DNA from: Gammaproteobacteria bacterium
GTDB lineage: Bacteria > Pseudomonadota > Gammaproteobacteria > SZUA-152
Direction: 5' to 3'
Length of the DNA: 43,308 nucleotides
Assembly: GCA_013152545.1 (NCBI GenBank)
Contig: JAADGF010000039.1
Span: 1 to 43,308, forward strand
Positions 1 to 11,600 of this stretch are shown here, piece after piece. The notes beneath the pieces were generated by a model that did no database searches, had not been told where the DNA came from, and saw only the letters and a list, made by a program, of their open reading frames with translations. Every line of letters starts with the position of its first letter. Position 1 is the stretch's first letter. A program made the position numbers and the translations under genes.

Positions 1-125
<125 letters not shown>

Positions 126-342
126 TTAATTTTAAAACGGCCTAATTCTCTTGAATAGCCAATACGTTTTACGACAAGTGTTTTTTATAACAAGTACTTT
201 AACCTACTCCTCGAATAAAGCACTACTTCAATAAAACCACCGAGTTTATAACAAGTACTTTTTAGCCGGATGTATTTCTTAATGAAGATCAATGCTGCTT
301 TTTTAGTCCATCCATTAAGAACCAAGCGACTTAACTAATGCG

Positions 343-418
<76 letters not shown>

Positions 419-932
419 AATTAGTTTCAGAGCCCAGCACTGCCGATTTCATCGCTATCACTCACCGTTGCACCCGGTTGAACTGTAATTCCCTGCATTT
501 CTGGTCAGCCACTTGCTTTACGGACTATCATTTAATCTCGCCTAAGCGACACTAACGCATTATTAAACAACAATTACTGATTAAAACCGGCCTACATGTG
601 CGCAACAAGAGCAGCAAGTAACAATACAGCTCGGCATTATAAAGACCTCTTGTTTGCAGCGAGCCCTATTCTGCGTCAACGTGAGTGTAACGTTAATCTA
701 GCAACAATACCGCAAACTCTACCCTTTTTAATTGATATTTTTTACACCATGCTCAGGGCCGCCTTTTTTTACCTCTATCTAGTAGGTGGTGCCTCTGTTG
801 GATTCATCCGGATATATCCCGGCATACATTGTTAATGTCATGCTTAACACACCAAAAAAGTACCGCTACCCCCATCACTGGGAAGCAAAATTTGTCGATT
901 AACCGCTATAAGCCAATGAGATCACAACACAC
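419..932. other. Long spacer inside the tRNA cluster, no supported gene
   Basis: About 514 bp separate tRNA-Thr from tRNA-Gly; in the E. coli cluster these spacers are very short. A 79-codon open frame on the plus strand (596-835) has no ribosome binding site, an unusual composition and runs against the tRNA operon, so I do not call it. No terminator hairpin with a T-run on the minus strand was obvious. The content is unexplained. Confidence 0.5.
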
Positions 933-1006
<74 letters not shown>

Positions 1007-1088
1007 TGAATACGCTATCTATTATTTGCCCCTCTTGCTGGAATATTAAAAACCCAACGACAAAATTAGATCCATCACTCCGGGGTTG

Positions 1089-1173
1089 TGGTGGAGGGGG
1101 GAGGATTCGAACCTCCGAAGGCGGAGCCGTCAGATTTACAGTCTGATCCCTTTGGCCACTCGGGAACCCCTCC
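1089..1173 (-). tRNA. tRNA-Tyr (anticodon GTA)
   Basis: An 85-nt class II tRNA with a long variable arm (around GACGGCTCCGCC) and encoded CCA, on the minus strand. The anticodon stem-loop CAGACTGTAAATCTG gives GTA. The acceptor stem GGAGGGG pairs with CCCCTCC, with A as discriminator base. It is the first gene of the cluster in the direction of transcription; the extra thrU gene of E. coli is absent here. Confidence 0.97.
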
Positions 1174-1189
1174 CAAAAGCAAGCGACGT

Positions 1190-1218
1190 AGTTTGATTGA
1201 AATTTAACATTGTGTCAA
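1190..1218 (-). promoter_or_regulatory. Candidate sigma70 promoter of the tRNA-tuf cluster
   Basis: On the minus strand a perfect -35 box TTGACA (complement of 1213-1218) is followed after 17 bp by CAAACT (complement of 1190-1195), a weak -10 match. The -10 sits 16 bp before the 5' end of tRNA-Tyr and is followed by ACGTCGC, a GC-rich discriminator of the kind found at stringently controlled stable-RNA promoters. Position and spacing fit; the -10 is poor. Confidence 0.5.
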
Positions 1219-1362
1219 CAGCTTAGGTCCGCTAGTATTAAAAAAGTTAGACATCCATCACTCGCATTTTAAGAAAGAAAAGCGAAATAAGTCGATGAAG
1301 AGAGGGGATACTCAAATACAATGCAGGAGTCGCCGATCGCCAACTGTTTGATTTACAATATA

Positions 1363-1557
1363 CTAGGTGCCTGTCCGAGAATAGAAAACCGACTGCGAAA
1401 ACGCCATATTAGCCCATTGTTACGATCACTACGTTAAATAGGCTCAATATTCGTCTCAAATGCCAAAAGTAGATGCCAGGTGCAATCGAAAAAATAGACT
1501 CAAAATGGCGTTCCCTCGCGACAGCTGCTATTCTCGGACAAGCTGCTCCGCCCCTAG
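1363..1557. repeat. Inverted-repeat element with TGTCCGAGAATAG arms
   Basis: The 13-base arm TGTCCGAGAATAG (1372-1384) is repeated as its exact reverse complement at 1528-1540. A second nested pair, ACGCCAT with ATGGCGT, lies just inside. CTAG tetramers flank the structure at 1363 and 1554. A related arm occurs again at 28025-28053. The size (about 195 bp), terminal inverted repeats and lack of a gene fit a small non-autonomous mobile element or dispersed palindromic repeat. The rest of the 1219-1895 spacer shows no supported gene. Confidence 0.55.
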
Positions 1558-1895
1558 CCCAGCGCCAGCGGCCATTACCCGAGAACGTCTGCCCCTTATA
1601 AACAAAAACATAAAATTCGATTATTTTCAGTTTGAAACATTCATTTCAAACTGGACCGAATGAAGCCTGCTCCTGACCCAAGGATGAAATACCCTGGTCA
1701 CGGCTTGCCCGTAGAGCGCTTCTCAAATGTGCCGCGATGGCATTGTCGTTCTTGGCAAGCAGGAGGCGATCAACATTCCCAACGAACGGACGCACTTGTT
1801 GATAACAAGCTTGTGACAACATATTTCGGCACTGTATTTTTATTCGATACACAACACAGGACCCCTGTTGAACCCATGAAACTAACACATTCAAT

Positions 1896-3419
1896 ATGGC
1901 CACAATAACTAAACACGATTTTATCACCAGCATCCGGGACGCATTACAGTATATCTCATATTATCACCCACCGGATTTTATTAAAGCCATGTCTTCGGCC
2001 TATAAAATGGAACAATCTGCCGCAGCCAAAGACGCTATCGCTCAAATATTAATCAACTCCAGGATGTGCGCAGAAGGCCATCGCCCCATTTGTCAAGACA
2101 CCGGGATTGTTGTGGTATATCTGGATATTGGCATGGCAATATGCTGGAAAACAGACCTCAGTATCGAAGCGATGATAAATGAAGCCGTGCACCTCGCCTA
2201 TACCGACCCGGATAATCCGCTTCGGGCATCGATGGTCAGCGACCCAGCTGGTGAACGCAAAAACACTGGCGATAATACCCCGGCCGTTATACATATAAAC
2301 TTGGTGCCCGGCGACAAACTCAATGTCTTTATTGCCGCCAAAGGCGGTGGCTCAGAAAACAAATCAAAATTTTCGGTTCTAAACCCCGGCGATAACGTTT
2401 CACAATGGGTCATTGATACAGTACTTCGCTTAGGTGCTGGCTGGTGTCCACCTGGCATTTTAGGCATTGGCATTGGCGGCACCGCCGAAAAAGCAATGTT
2501 GTTAGCCAAAAGATCTCTTATGGAACCCATCAATATCCAGGCATTGCAACAGCAGGGAGCAACCACCACCACCGAAAAATTACGGTTAGAGATTTATCAA
2601 AAAGTAAACGCCTTGGGTATTGGCGCCCAAGGACTTGGAGGGCTCCACACAGTTCTAGACGTTAAAGTATTGGATTACCCAACCCACGCAGCTTCCAAGC
2701 CAATTGCACTAATACCTAACTGTGCTGCCACGCGTCACATACATTTTGAATTAAACGGTAATGGCGCAGCAGTTTTACCCCCACCTCGCTTGGAAGACTG
2801 GCCTGACATAACACAGCAACCCCTTGCAAGTACTCGCCATGTGAACCTGAACACAATCACCAAAGCTGAAACCGCCCAGTGGCGGCCAGGCGATACCCTT
2901 TTAATATCAGGAACGTTGTTAACAGCACGCGATGCGGCCCATAAGCGAATCGCTCACTTATTAACCAACAACCAGCCATTGCCACATGGCGTGGATTTTG
3001 CCAATCGATTTATCTACTATGTTGGTCCAGTAGCAGCCGTTGGCGATGAAGTCGTCGGTCCTGCCGGTCCGACAACATCAACACGCATGGACAAATTCAC
3101 CCATTTGCTGTTGGAGAAAACGGGCTTAATCGGCATGATCGGTAAAGCAGAGCGCGGACCTGACACCATACAGTCCATTAAAAAACACGGAGCGGTTTAT
3201 TTAATCGCTACAGGCGGAGCCGCCTACTTGGTTTCAAAGTCCATTCGTTCAGCGAAAATAGTTGCGTTTGAAGATTTAGGAATGGAAGCCATACATGAAT
3301 TTGAAGTGGAAAATATGCCTGTAACTGTAGCAGTGGACAGTCAAGGGGAGTCCATCCACCGCATAGGACCGGCTAAGTGGCGGCAACGTATTGCGGGAAT
3401 CCCTATTCGTACCACCTAA
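1896..3419 (+). CDS. fumA: Class I (iron-sulfur) fumarate hydratase
   Basis: Interconverts fumarate and malate in the TCA cycle using an oxygen-sensitive [4Fe-4S] cluster in the cytoplasm. The 507-residue protein has the N-terminal catalytic domain and the C-terminal beta domain in one chain, as in E. coli FumA/FumB. The three expected cluster ligands are present: Cys66 in ICQDTG, Cys184 in GWCPPG and Cys276 in PNCAATRH. The substrate-binding KGGGSENKS and IGIGGT segments are also visible. The ATG at 1896 has no clear Shine-Dalgarno sequence, but the downstream residues align with the family start. It appears monocistronic; the next gene is convergent. Confidence 0.95.
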   Translation: MATITKHDFITSIRDALQYISYYHPPDFIKAMSSAYKMEQSAAAKDAIAQILINSRMCAEGHRPICQDTGIVVVYLDIGMAICWKTDLSIEAMINEAVHLAYTDPDNPLRASMVSDPAGERKNTGDNTPAVIHINLVPGDKLNVFIAAKGGGSENKSKFSVLNPGDNVSQWVIDTVLRLGAGWCPPGILGIGIGGTAEKAMLLAKRSLMEPINIQALQQQGATTTTEKLRLEIYQKVNALGIGAQGLGGLHTVLDVKVLDYPTHAASKPIALIPNCAATRHIHFELNGNGAAVLPPPRLEDWPDITQQPLASTRHVNLNTITKAETAQWRPGDTLLISGTLLTARDAAHKRIAHLLTNNQPLPHGVDFANRFIYYVGPVAAVGDEVVGPAGPTTSTRMDKFTHLLLEKTGLIGMIGKAERGPDTIQSIKKHGAVYLIATGGAAYLVSKSIRSAKIVAFEDLGMEAIHEFEVENMPVTVAVDSQGESIHRIGPAKWRQRIAGIPIRTT

Positions 3420-3504
3420 AAACAGACAAGCCCAGAACAGAGACGGAGAGACCTCCACCAGGGGAGAGAATACGCACCCAGACAGAGAGAGAGACAGACG
3501 GCAA

Positions 3505-4050
3505 CTAAGCGCCCTTTTCATCAGTAAGGTACAATGCCAGACCAATCAGCGCAATGCCGGCCGCCAAATAGAGCAAATCCAACGGCGTATGAAATTTCAT
3601 GCTGATAGCATGCTCAAAAAAACGAACAATCAAAATCATCAAGATGACTTTGGCCAACCTGGCTTTTAAATCATCCAGACTATTGATAATCAACACATTG
3701 GACGCGGTGTTCGCTTCAGCACCGTCTTTGGCTAAATCAATGCGGCTAATAAAAAGCTCATACAACCCCAGAGCGAAAATTAATAATACGGTCGCCAACA
3801 AATAGCCATCAATAATCTCCACCACATGGGTTATCGTTTCTGCACGCAACACATTGCGCTCTGCTGCATCCAGAGCAGGCGACGCATAACCGAGTAAATG
3901 AATGACTAAATAATAAGCATCAACGGTCGCAATAAAAAAAACCGCCAACGAAGTAAGCAGACTAGCGATCACAGCAAATAAAACAACAAACCGACTCTTC
4001 CACAAAAAACTTTCAAACAATATCCCAATCTTACCGGTATTTTTTGTCAT
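3505..4050 (-). CDS. YqhA family (UPF0114) membrane protein
   Basis: A 181-residue inner membrane protein of the YqhA/UPF0114 family; function unknown. The N-terminal FESFLWKSRFVVLFAVIASLL segment, followed by the second hydrophobic helix with a YELFISRID motif and the DLKARLAKVILMILIV segment, is typical. Three to four transmembrane helices are expected. The gene faces the fumarase gene tail to tail. The 85-bp spacer between them is rich in GA and CA runs and holds no evident terminator. I place it by family resemblance only. Confidence 0.85.
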   Translation of the reverse strand: MTKNTGKIGILFESFLWKSRFVVLFAVIASLLTSLAVFFIATVDAYYLVIHLLGYASPALDAAERNVLRAETITHVVEIIDGYLLATVLLIFALGLYELFISRIDLAKDGAEANTASNVLIINSLDDLKARLAKVILMILIVRFFEHAISMKFHTPLDLLYLAAGIALIGLALYLTDEKGA

Positions 4051-4293
4051 GGATTATTTTTTGATTACCAAGCGCATTAATTAACAGCTCAACAGCCTCC
4101 TCTCCCCTGGGGCTGCCACGAACCTATCGAAATCAGGCAGGCTACATGCACAAGGTGAGTGGCAAATCGAGGCTGGTTTTTCGGTTTTTGAGGCAAGCAA
4201 CTATTTTTATTTAACAAATATAAGTGAAAAATGGGAGAAATAACTTTCCACTGACACTTTCTTTACTCTCGGAGCATCTCTCCTGGCGTTGAG

Positions 4294-4572
4294 TTAATCC
4301 ATATTTTTTTGAGCTTCCAACGCTTCATCACGAGCCGCACGGGCATGGCTTCTCGCCGTATTATACTCGCCATGCTCTAACGCTTGCTGCGCCTGTTTTA
4401 AAAATTGTTCTGCTTTTTGCAAATTGATCTGTGACAGACGGGACTCAGCACCAACTTCCTTTGCAACTTGAATAGCCTGCCGAGCATCGCTCATTTCCTG
4501 AACAGGTGCCGAAACACAGCCCCCCAACATCAATATCACAAAAACAAATGCAAGGCACAACCATCGCATCAT
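4294..4572 (-). CDS. Small DUF4398-type lipoprotein
   Basis: A 92-residue secreted lipoprotein. The ATG at 4572 (MMRWLCLAFVFVILMLGGCVS) is chosen over an upstream in-frame start because it begins a proper lipoprotein signal peptide with lipobox MLGGC, and a GAGG lies 8 bases before it. The mature part is a charged alpha-helical region with repeated Ala/Gln/Lys heptads (QINLQKAEQFLKQAQQALEHGEYNTARSH), as in DUF4398 proteins, which are often anchored in the outer membrane. No operon partner: flanking spacers are over 200 bp. Confidence 0.8.
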   Translation of the reverse strand: MMRWLCLAFVFVILMLGGCVSAPVQEMSDARQAIQVAKEVGAESRLSQINLQKAEQFLKQAQQALEHGEYNTARSHARAARDEALEAQKNMD

Positions 4573-4802
4573 AATCGATGCCTCATGACCATGGTAGATT
4601 TCCTGTGTTTTTGGACCATTTCCTTTAAAATACATTACATTATTTGTGCATTCGAACATTAAGGGCTTAAGCAACACCGACCCAAATCACTTGTGATGAA
4701 CGTAGCACCCGACTTCCTTACTGTCAAGAAAGGATGGTATAACAGCGTTTACTTTAATAATTTGCTGTTAGTTAATAGTTTAAAAAATTTGGAGGGTTTT
4801 AA

Positions 4803-5742
<940 letters not shown>

Positions 5743-5839
5743 AAAATTGTCATAATTGATCAGAATTCGCACCCCAAATAACCTCAATTGTAAGCTTTAA
5801 TTTAAAGTAAGCACTCAGCTTCTAAATGGGGTATCAACG

Positions 5840-6178
5840 ATGATGTACACACACAACAATTCACTAGCAAACACGGGGAAAACAACGACATTTTCAACGC
5901 TGGCTAAAAAATCGGTTTATGGGATTTGTTTAAACATTAAAAAACATGTCATCGCAACCCACCGCGAACTGGCAATACTGCGGCGCTGTGCCAAATCGTT
6001 GCGCGCAGAACCCCGCCAAGTAGTGCACATTATTGCACCCGAGCAACAAAAACAAGCCCGTTTCATCGCCAACACGTTGATGCATTTTGGAGTTTCCTGT
6101 GGCCAAATAATAACAAATTGCTCACAACAAAACAGTCTCGCACCGAAAGGGGTCTGGTTGCTTGTGGCCGACAAATAA
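5840..6178 (+). CDS. Unrecognised 112-residue protein
   Basis: Not recognised. The protein is basic and soluble; residues 1-25 are Thr/Asn-rich without a signal peptide. Residues 40-90 show a plausible alternating helix-strand pattern (ELAILRRC, VVHIIAP, ARFIANTLMHFGVSCGQII) vaguely like the substrate half of OmpA-type or pilus CpaD-type domains, but no defining motif is present. A start at 5840 (ATG ATG) is preceded by ATGGGG about 12 bases upstream, a poor ribosome site. It lies 97 bp after wrbA on the same strand and ends just before the inverted-repeat element at 6212. Confidence 0.5.
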   Translation: MMYTHNNSLANTGKTTTFSTLAKKSVYGICLNIKKHVIATHRELAILRRCAKSLRAEPRQVVHIIAPEQQKQARFIANTLMHFGVSCGQIITNCSQQNSLAPKGVWLLVADK

Positions 6179-6211
6179 ACACCGATACTCCCACCAAAGA
6201 ATAAGGGGGGG

Positions 6212-6375
6212 CTCAATCATTCTTGCAGGCCTGCCGACGCTCATTTTTTTATCCAGCAAGGCGGAGCGAGTGTCGTGTGGTTATTCCACATAAACAAGCG
6301 ACAATACCGCTGGGTGAAAAAATGAGTTCGGCCCTTCGCTGGGATGCGCCTAAAAAAAGCGCCAGAATGATTGAG
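6212..6375. repeat. Triple-nested inverted-repeat element
   Basis: Three nested inverted repeats fill the space between two convergent genes. The outer arms are CTCAATCATTCT (6212-6223) and its exact complement at 6364-6375. The middle arms, CTCATTTTTTTATCCAGC (6240-6257) and GCTGGGTGAAAAAATGAG (6309-6326), match at 16 of 18 positions. The core holds TGTCG/CGACA (6271, 6299) around TGTGG-TTATT-CCACA (6276-6290). Single-stranded, almost the whole 164 bases could fold. It may serve as a bidirectional terminator, or be a dispersed palindromic element. Confidence 0.65.
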
Positions 6376-6383
6376 AACACTCC

Positions 6384-8315
6384 CTAATAAAGCTGCTTTG
6401 AGTAAGCTATTTGGGCAAACAAGGAGTAAGCTAACGCTTTACTCGCTAACGTCGGGTTTTCGCCACTCTGTTCCGTTAGATTTCCCTCCGCGTATTTAAA
6501 CAGTTTGGGACTCATATTGTATCGCAGTATCACCACATTATCTTCTTCCATATAAGCAAGCACATCATTAAACTGCATAATAGCGCGCCCCGTTGCATTG
6601 CGATATTTAGCTTGACTGAGATCGCGCCCAACCATCGGGTGTTCACCAGAGATACCAGCCATCGAGAGCAGTGTTGGGGCGATGTCAATTTGACTGGCCA
6701 GAGTGGAAATGACATTGGATTTCGCTATTGGACCACCAAGAATTAACGCGGGGATATGGAAACGTTCCACTGGTACTAATGATGAGCCATAGACCCTTGA
6801 GTTGTGATCGGCGATAATGAGAAAGAGAGTGTTTTCCCAGTAACTGGATTTTTTGGCTTTTTTGATAAACTCCCCAACCGCGTAATCGGCATATTTAACC
6901 GCATTATTGACCGTGTGTGTCTTTTTGTCATAAAGCGCAATACGACCACTTGGGAACTCAAAAGGAGAATGGTTGGTTGAGGTAAAAATCAGACTAAAAA
7001 ACGGCTCATCATCATAGTCACTGAATTTTTTATCGGCGATGGTGAATAAATCTTCGTCGCATACCCCCCAGGTTGCCATGAAAGCATCATCAGGGTAGTC
7101 GTTTTTATCAATGACATAGCTAAACCCGTTACCCATAAAAAAACTGCGCATGTTATCGAAATGACTCTCTCCACCATAGATAAATCCCGTATCGTAACCT
7201 TTCTTTTTTAGATAGGAAGCAATGGTAAAAAAATCTCGCTGAGATTTGTTAAGCTTAACGACACTACGCGCTGGCGTCGGTAAAAAACCTGCAACGACCG
7301 CCTCAATACCTCGCACCGAACGAGTGCCAGTGGCGTACAAATTATTGAACCAAACCCCCTCATCGGCTAAAGCATCAATATGTGGAGTTAAGGGTAAACC
7401 GCCAAGTTTACCGACAAACTCAGCACCGAGACTCTCTTGCAATATGATGACGATATTGTAAGGACGGTCGAGTGGTTTTACGCTGACCTGGTGATGGCGT
7501 GTTGGGTAATCATTAGAGGTAAAGGCGTCGTCTGCCAACAACATTTCTTTTCTTACAATGCTGACAACTTGCTCAAACGGCATTTTTTGATAAGGTCGGC
7601 CGCCTTGCTCATCTAACCTGGACTGGTATACAGCATACAATACAGTGTAGGCGGAGTTAAGCGCTAAATCATTGACCATATGATCAGCAGTAATGGCAAC
7701 GGTGCTGGGATTAACAGCTCGGTGACCTAGAGTAGAACGCCCAATGAAAAGAAAAGAGAAGAATAGCACGGGTACCAGTAGAATGACGATTGGCCAATGT
7801 ATGGGATGATCCAGTATCAGCAAACGTTGCGCGAGTTTGTAAAAGCCTCGACCGACAATTGGCACCACAATGACAGCAAACAATAATTGCAACGGGTACT
7901 CTGCCAGCAAGGTCGCACCAACTTCTTTATAATGACCCAAATATTCGACGAACAAATAGTTTGGTCGGGAATCATATTGATTAATAAAGGAAGGAGTAGA
8001 TAGCTCCATAAAGACAATGAAGATAAACCATACCGTCATATAGAGCAGAAAAAATTTCCGCCAAAATTTAAAAAGACCTAAACGAGTGCAAAAAAACGGC
8101 GTTAATATAGCAGGAAGAATCATCGCTATAGCGATAAGCACAGCATCTATACGCAAGCCCTGAAGAAAAATAAATCCGTATTGACCCGTCGCCTCAATAC
8201 GATCAAACTGCCAGACAAAAAACCCCAGGCGAGCCAGGCTCATAAAAACCAACATCAAACCCAACGGAGCGAAAACAAGTACTAGTGGCTTAAGGATATT
8301 TACGCGGATGTACAT
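6384..8315 (-). CDS. LTA-synthase-type sulfatase membrane protein
   Basis: A 643-residue inner membrane phosphotransferase of the LtaS/OpgB alkaline-phosphatase superfamily. Residues 1-220 contain about five hydrophobic helices; the periplasmic sulfatase domain follows. Metal-site and nucleophile regions are visible: IVIILQESLGAEF, NLYATGTRSVRGIEA (Thr nucleophile expected here), FTSTNHSPFEFP and IIADHNSRV. In Gram-negative bacteria such proteins usually transfer phosphoglycerol to glucans or modify envelope glycans; the substrate here cannot be told. The ATG at 8315 is preceded by AGG at 9 bases. It appears monocistronic. Confidence 0.9.
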   Translation of the reverse strand: MYIRVNILKPLVLVFAPLGLMLVFMSLARLGFFVWQFDRIEATGQYGFIFLQGLRIDAVLIAIAMILPAILTPFFCTRLGLFKFWRKFFLLYMTVWFIFIVFMELSTPSFINQYDSRPNYLFVEYLGHYKEVGATLLAEYPLQLLFAVIVVPIVGRGFYKLAQRLLILDHPIHWPIVILLVPVLFFSFLFIGRSTLGHRAVNPSTVAITADHMVNDLALNSAYTVLYAVYQSRLDEQGGRPYQKMPFEQVVSIVRKEMLLADDAFTSNDYPTRHHQVSVKPLDRPYNIVIILQESLGAEFVGKLGGLPLTPHIDALADEGVWFNNLYATGTRSVRGIEAVVAGFLPTPARSVVKLNKSQRDFFTIASYLKKKGYDTGFIYGGESHFDNMRSFFMGNGFSYVIDKNDYPDDAFMATWGVCDEDLFTIADKKFSDYDDEPFFSLIFTSTNHSPFEFPSGRIALYDKKTHTVNNAVKYADYAVGEFIKKAKKSSYWENTLFLIIADHNSRVYGSSLVPVERFHIPALILGGPIAKSNVISTLASQIDIAPTLLSMAGISGEHPMVGRDLSQAKYRNATGRAIMQFNDVLAYMEEDNVVILRYNMSPKLFKYAEGNLTEQSGENPTLASKALAYSLFAQIAYSKQLY

Positions 8316-8666
8316 TAATCTTAGACCTGCGTTTCATGCTTTGCTTGATAGCTGTTTTGAATAATTTCGCTCGTTATTATGAGTTAAAAAATAGGCAATT
8401 CGCCAAACAAAAAACGATCCAAGAATAGCAAGGCGTCATGATAACATGGCTAATCAGTCTCAAAATGAAACAACCCTAAACGGAACAATCAAACTTACTC
8501 GCAATAGGCAAATTTATAGAGTTTCTATTGAGGCCTCATTTTATCGCTACAACCCACTGTTTGACACCCCCTATTTTAGGAACATGCACGCACCTTACCT
8601 AAGTCTTTATACCCGCAGGATCGCGGGACACAAGCCATAGCAACCGGGCCATCAAAAAATAGCGTA
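8316..8666. other. Spacer between sulfatase start and PDH operon end
   Basis: A 351-bp spacer that should hold the sulfatase promoter and the end of the E2-E3 transcript. A 64-codon plus-strand frame (8446-8640) has no ribosome site and no recognisable sequence. No terminator hairpin with a T-run was found downstream of the E2-E3 gene. Confidence 0.5.
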
Positions 8667-11600
8667 CTACTTTTTCTTTTTACTACGCCGCAGGCGCGCC
8701 AACAGACGTCGCGCCATTTCGCCAAACATTTCAGTTTGGGTGGGGTGCGGGTGGATGGCGTTGGCCACCTGCTCCAGGGTCATACCCCCAGAAACCATCA
8801 TCACTCCTTCTCCAATAAGCGTATCGGCATGATCGGCAAGATAGTGCACGCCAATAATGCGATGAGATTTTTTGTCAGCAACAATTTTTATCATGCCATG
8901 GAGTTCATTATTGATCATGGCTTTAGCATCAATATTCATGGGCATTTTTACTTCTACCGCATCAATGCCTTGCTGCTTAGCCTGATCCACCGATAAACCG
9001 ACAAACGCGGCTTCGGGACGAGTAAAAATAACACCGCTGTCTTTGTTTTGATCATACTTCATATCTTCGCCGAGTAGGGTCGCAGCAGCCACACGACCTT
9101 GTTGGCCTGCGGTGTGAGCCAACATCAGGCCACCGACAACATCACCAACAGCAAATATGTGCGGTACGGAGGTGCGGCACCGAGCATCCACTTTAATGAC
9201 GCCCTTTTGAGTTATGACACCCGCATTGTCTAATTTAAGCGACGCCAGGTCCGGGCGTTTACCCGTGGCCATAATGACATAATCACAATTAAAACGTTGC
9301 TTTTTACTCTCGGCATCCTCATAAATCAGCTGCGTTTTACGACGATTAGTGCGACCTTTTATTTCGGTTACTTTTGCAGATGTTACCACGGTAATATTGG
9401 GGTCTGCATTGAGTACATCGGTAAGTTGCTTAGCGATATCGGGCTCCACTTCAGCAAGAATGCGCTCCTGACCTTCTAACAATACGACATCGGTACCGAA
9501 GTCCTGAAAAATTTGCGCCATTTCTACACCGATAGCACCGCCACCGATCACGCCGATTTTTTTCGGCACAGCCTCCAAGGCCCATACCGTATCTGAAGTT
9601 AATACATCACGGCTACTCAAACCTTCAATAGCGCCAGGAATGGCTGGCACAAACGGGGGAGCACCAGTGGCAATCACAGCGGCACCGAAGGTAATATGCT
9701 GCCCTTCATTGCCATTACCCGGTTTGGCCCGCTGATGCGGGTTATCATTATTACCCGATGTATCCACAAAAACACGGTGATCGGTTTCAAACCAAGCAAA
9801 ACCTTGAATCACTTTAATACGCACACCGAGATCGGTTTTCAACGCCATCTCACCACGCGTTTCTAAGACTTTACGGCGGGTGGCTTCGAGTTTTTTCCAA
9901 TTTAATTTCGCTTTAGTGGTACCTTCAACACCAAGGTGTTCGTCGTGCGCACGGTCACGTATACGATCCGCTGCCGCACGCCAAGCTTTAGAGGGTATGC
10001 AGCCACGCCACAAACATTCCCCGCCAGGAAATTTCGAGTCGTTTATCATCGCAACTTTCAATCCATGGGATACCAGATCCCGCGCGCAATCTTCACCACC
10101 AGGGCCACCGCCGATAACGACGACATCGTAATCCCAGTCACCTTTCGGTATCATTGGCCCCAATGGCCCCATCCAGGCTTCCGGTTGTTCAATGTTGGCT
10201 TTCAAGGTATTGAGGTATTGCGCCACTTCAGCGCCGTTCACTACGCGGTGATCAGCGGTAATGGTCAAGGGCATGCCTGCTAGACCCACAGAGGATATGG
10301 CTAAGATCGCAGCGGTTCCCGGCGTGGGTATGGCATCAAAATAACTCACCCCCATCATACCCATATTGGATACCATAAAGCTGGGGTTAGCATATTCTTC
10401 GGGTGCTAAACGGCGTTTTCTGCCGCGTTCGACCAAACCACCCCAAGTATCATTAAGCTCTTCCAGGCTACGGGATTCACAGTGACGCAACACAGGCACC
10501 ACCAAACCACCGCCTTCGGCAGCCACCGCCATACCAATATCCACGGCATCGCGTTCCACTAATTTATCGACAGGTTGGTAACACCAGTTAATGGTCGGAT
10601 GTTTTTTCATCGCCAGAGCACAGGCTTTGGCTATCGCAACGGTTACCGATACACCTTTTTGTTTTGCCGCACGAATTAACGCTTCGGGCCGGGCATCAAC
10701 AGTGACACGAAAAGTCGGCATGGTTAAGGATGCCGTCATGGAATGACTGACGGCACGTTCCATTGCCGTCATGGCGCGACCATGTCCGGGCACTTGCACT
10801 TCAGGCATGATGTGTGCCGGGGTTTGTTCCGCCACTTCGGATGGCCGTTGCAGAGGTTGAGCACGACCAACATCCGCCGCCACAATGATACCACCGGGTC
10901 CACTGCCTTTTAACGTATTGAGGTTAACGTGCAGAGCACCGGCCATTTTCCGAGCATAGGGTGTAGCGTACTTATTATCCGGGCGGGGCGCTGGCTTTTC
11001 CCCGTTAATGTCAAAATGCAGTTCTGGTGCTTTGTGTCCCGGCGCAGGATGGGCTGCGGCAATTTGATGCCTGAGTTCCTGGTGTGATGGACTGGTCACA
11101 TCACCCTGTTGTTTTATCTGAGCGGTGGTCACACTACCTGCTTTAATGATCTGTGACGCCTCATCAACAAGGTAAGCCATAGCACCACCAACGGGCAGCA
11201 CACTGTCTGGCTCGGCAATGGGACCCGACAAATAACCATCGCGAAAAACCTCTACATCCATAATGGCCTTGTCAGTTTCAACTTGCGCCACTACGTCGCC
11301 TCGCCCTATCTTATCGCCAATTTGCTTTTCCCAACCAACCACTACCCCTTCAGTCATTGTATCGGATAACTGTGGCATTTTGATCACATGGGAAGCGCCC
11401 TCTGGCTGCCGGATCGTTTCGGCAGCTGGTGCTTGTGACGCTATACTTGGCGGCACTTGAACTTGCGACGCTAGTGAATCTGCGCCTTGCACATCAGTTT
11501 CAGAGGCAACCAATAGAGCAATCGCATCACCAACCGGCACGACACTGTCAATTGCGGCAATCGGACCTGACAAGTAACCTTCGCGAAATACTTCAACATC

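Noticed and set aside
596-835. 79-codon frame in the tRNA spacer
   Set aside because: No ribosome site, opposite to the tRNA operon and no protein character.
1646-1933. Overlapping frames on both strands before the fumarase gene
   Set aside because: They overlap each other and the fumarase start, have no ribosome site and no recognisable motif.
3420-3504. GAGAGA and CA-rich run after fumarase as a possible satellite or terminator
   Set aside because: No regular repeat unit and no stem; only low-complexity sequence.
8446-8640. 64-codon frame upstream of the sulfatase
   Set aside because: No ribosome site and random-looking composition in a promoter spacer.
9880-10283. Plus-strand frames of up to 115 codons inside the E2-E3 gene
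   Set aside because: Shadow frames antisense to a clear gene.
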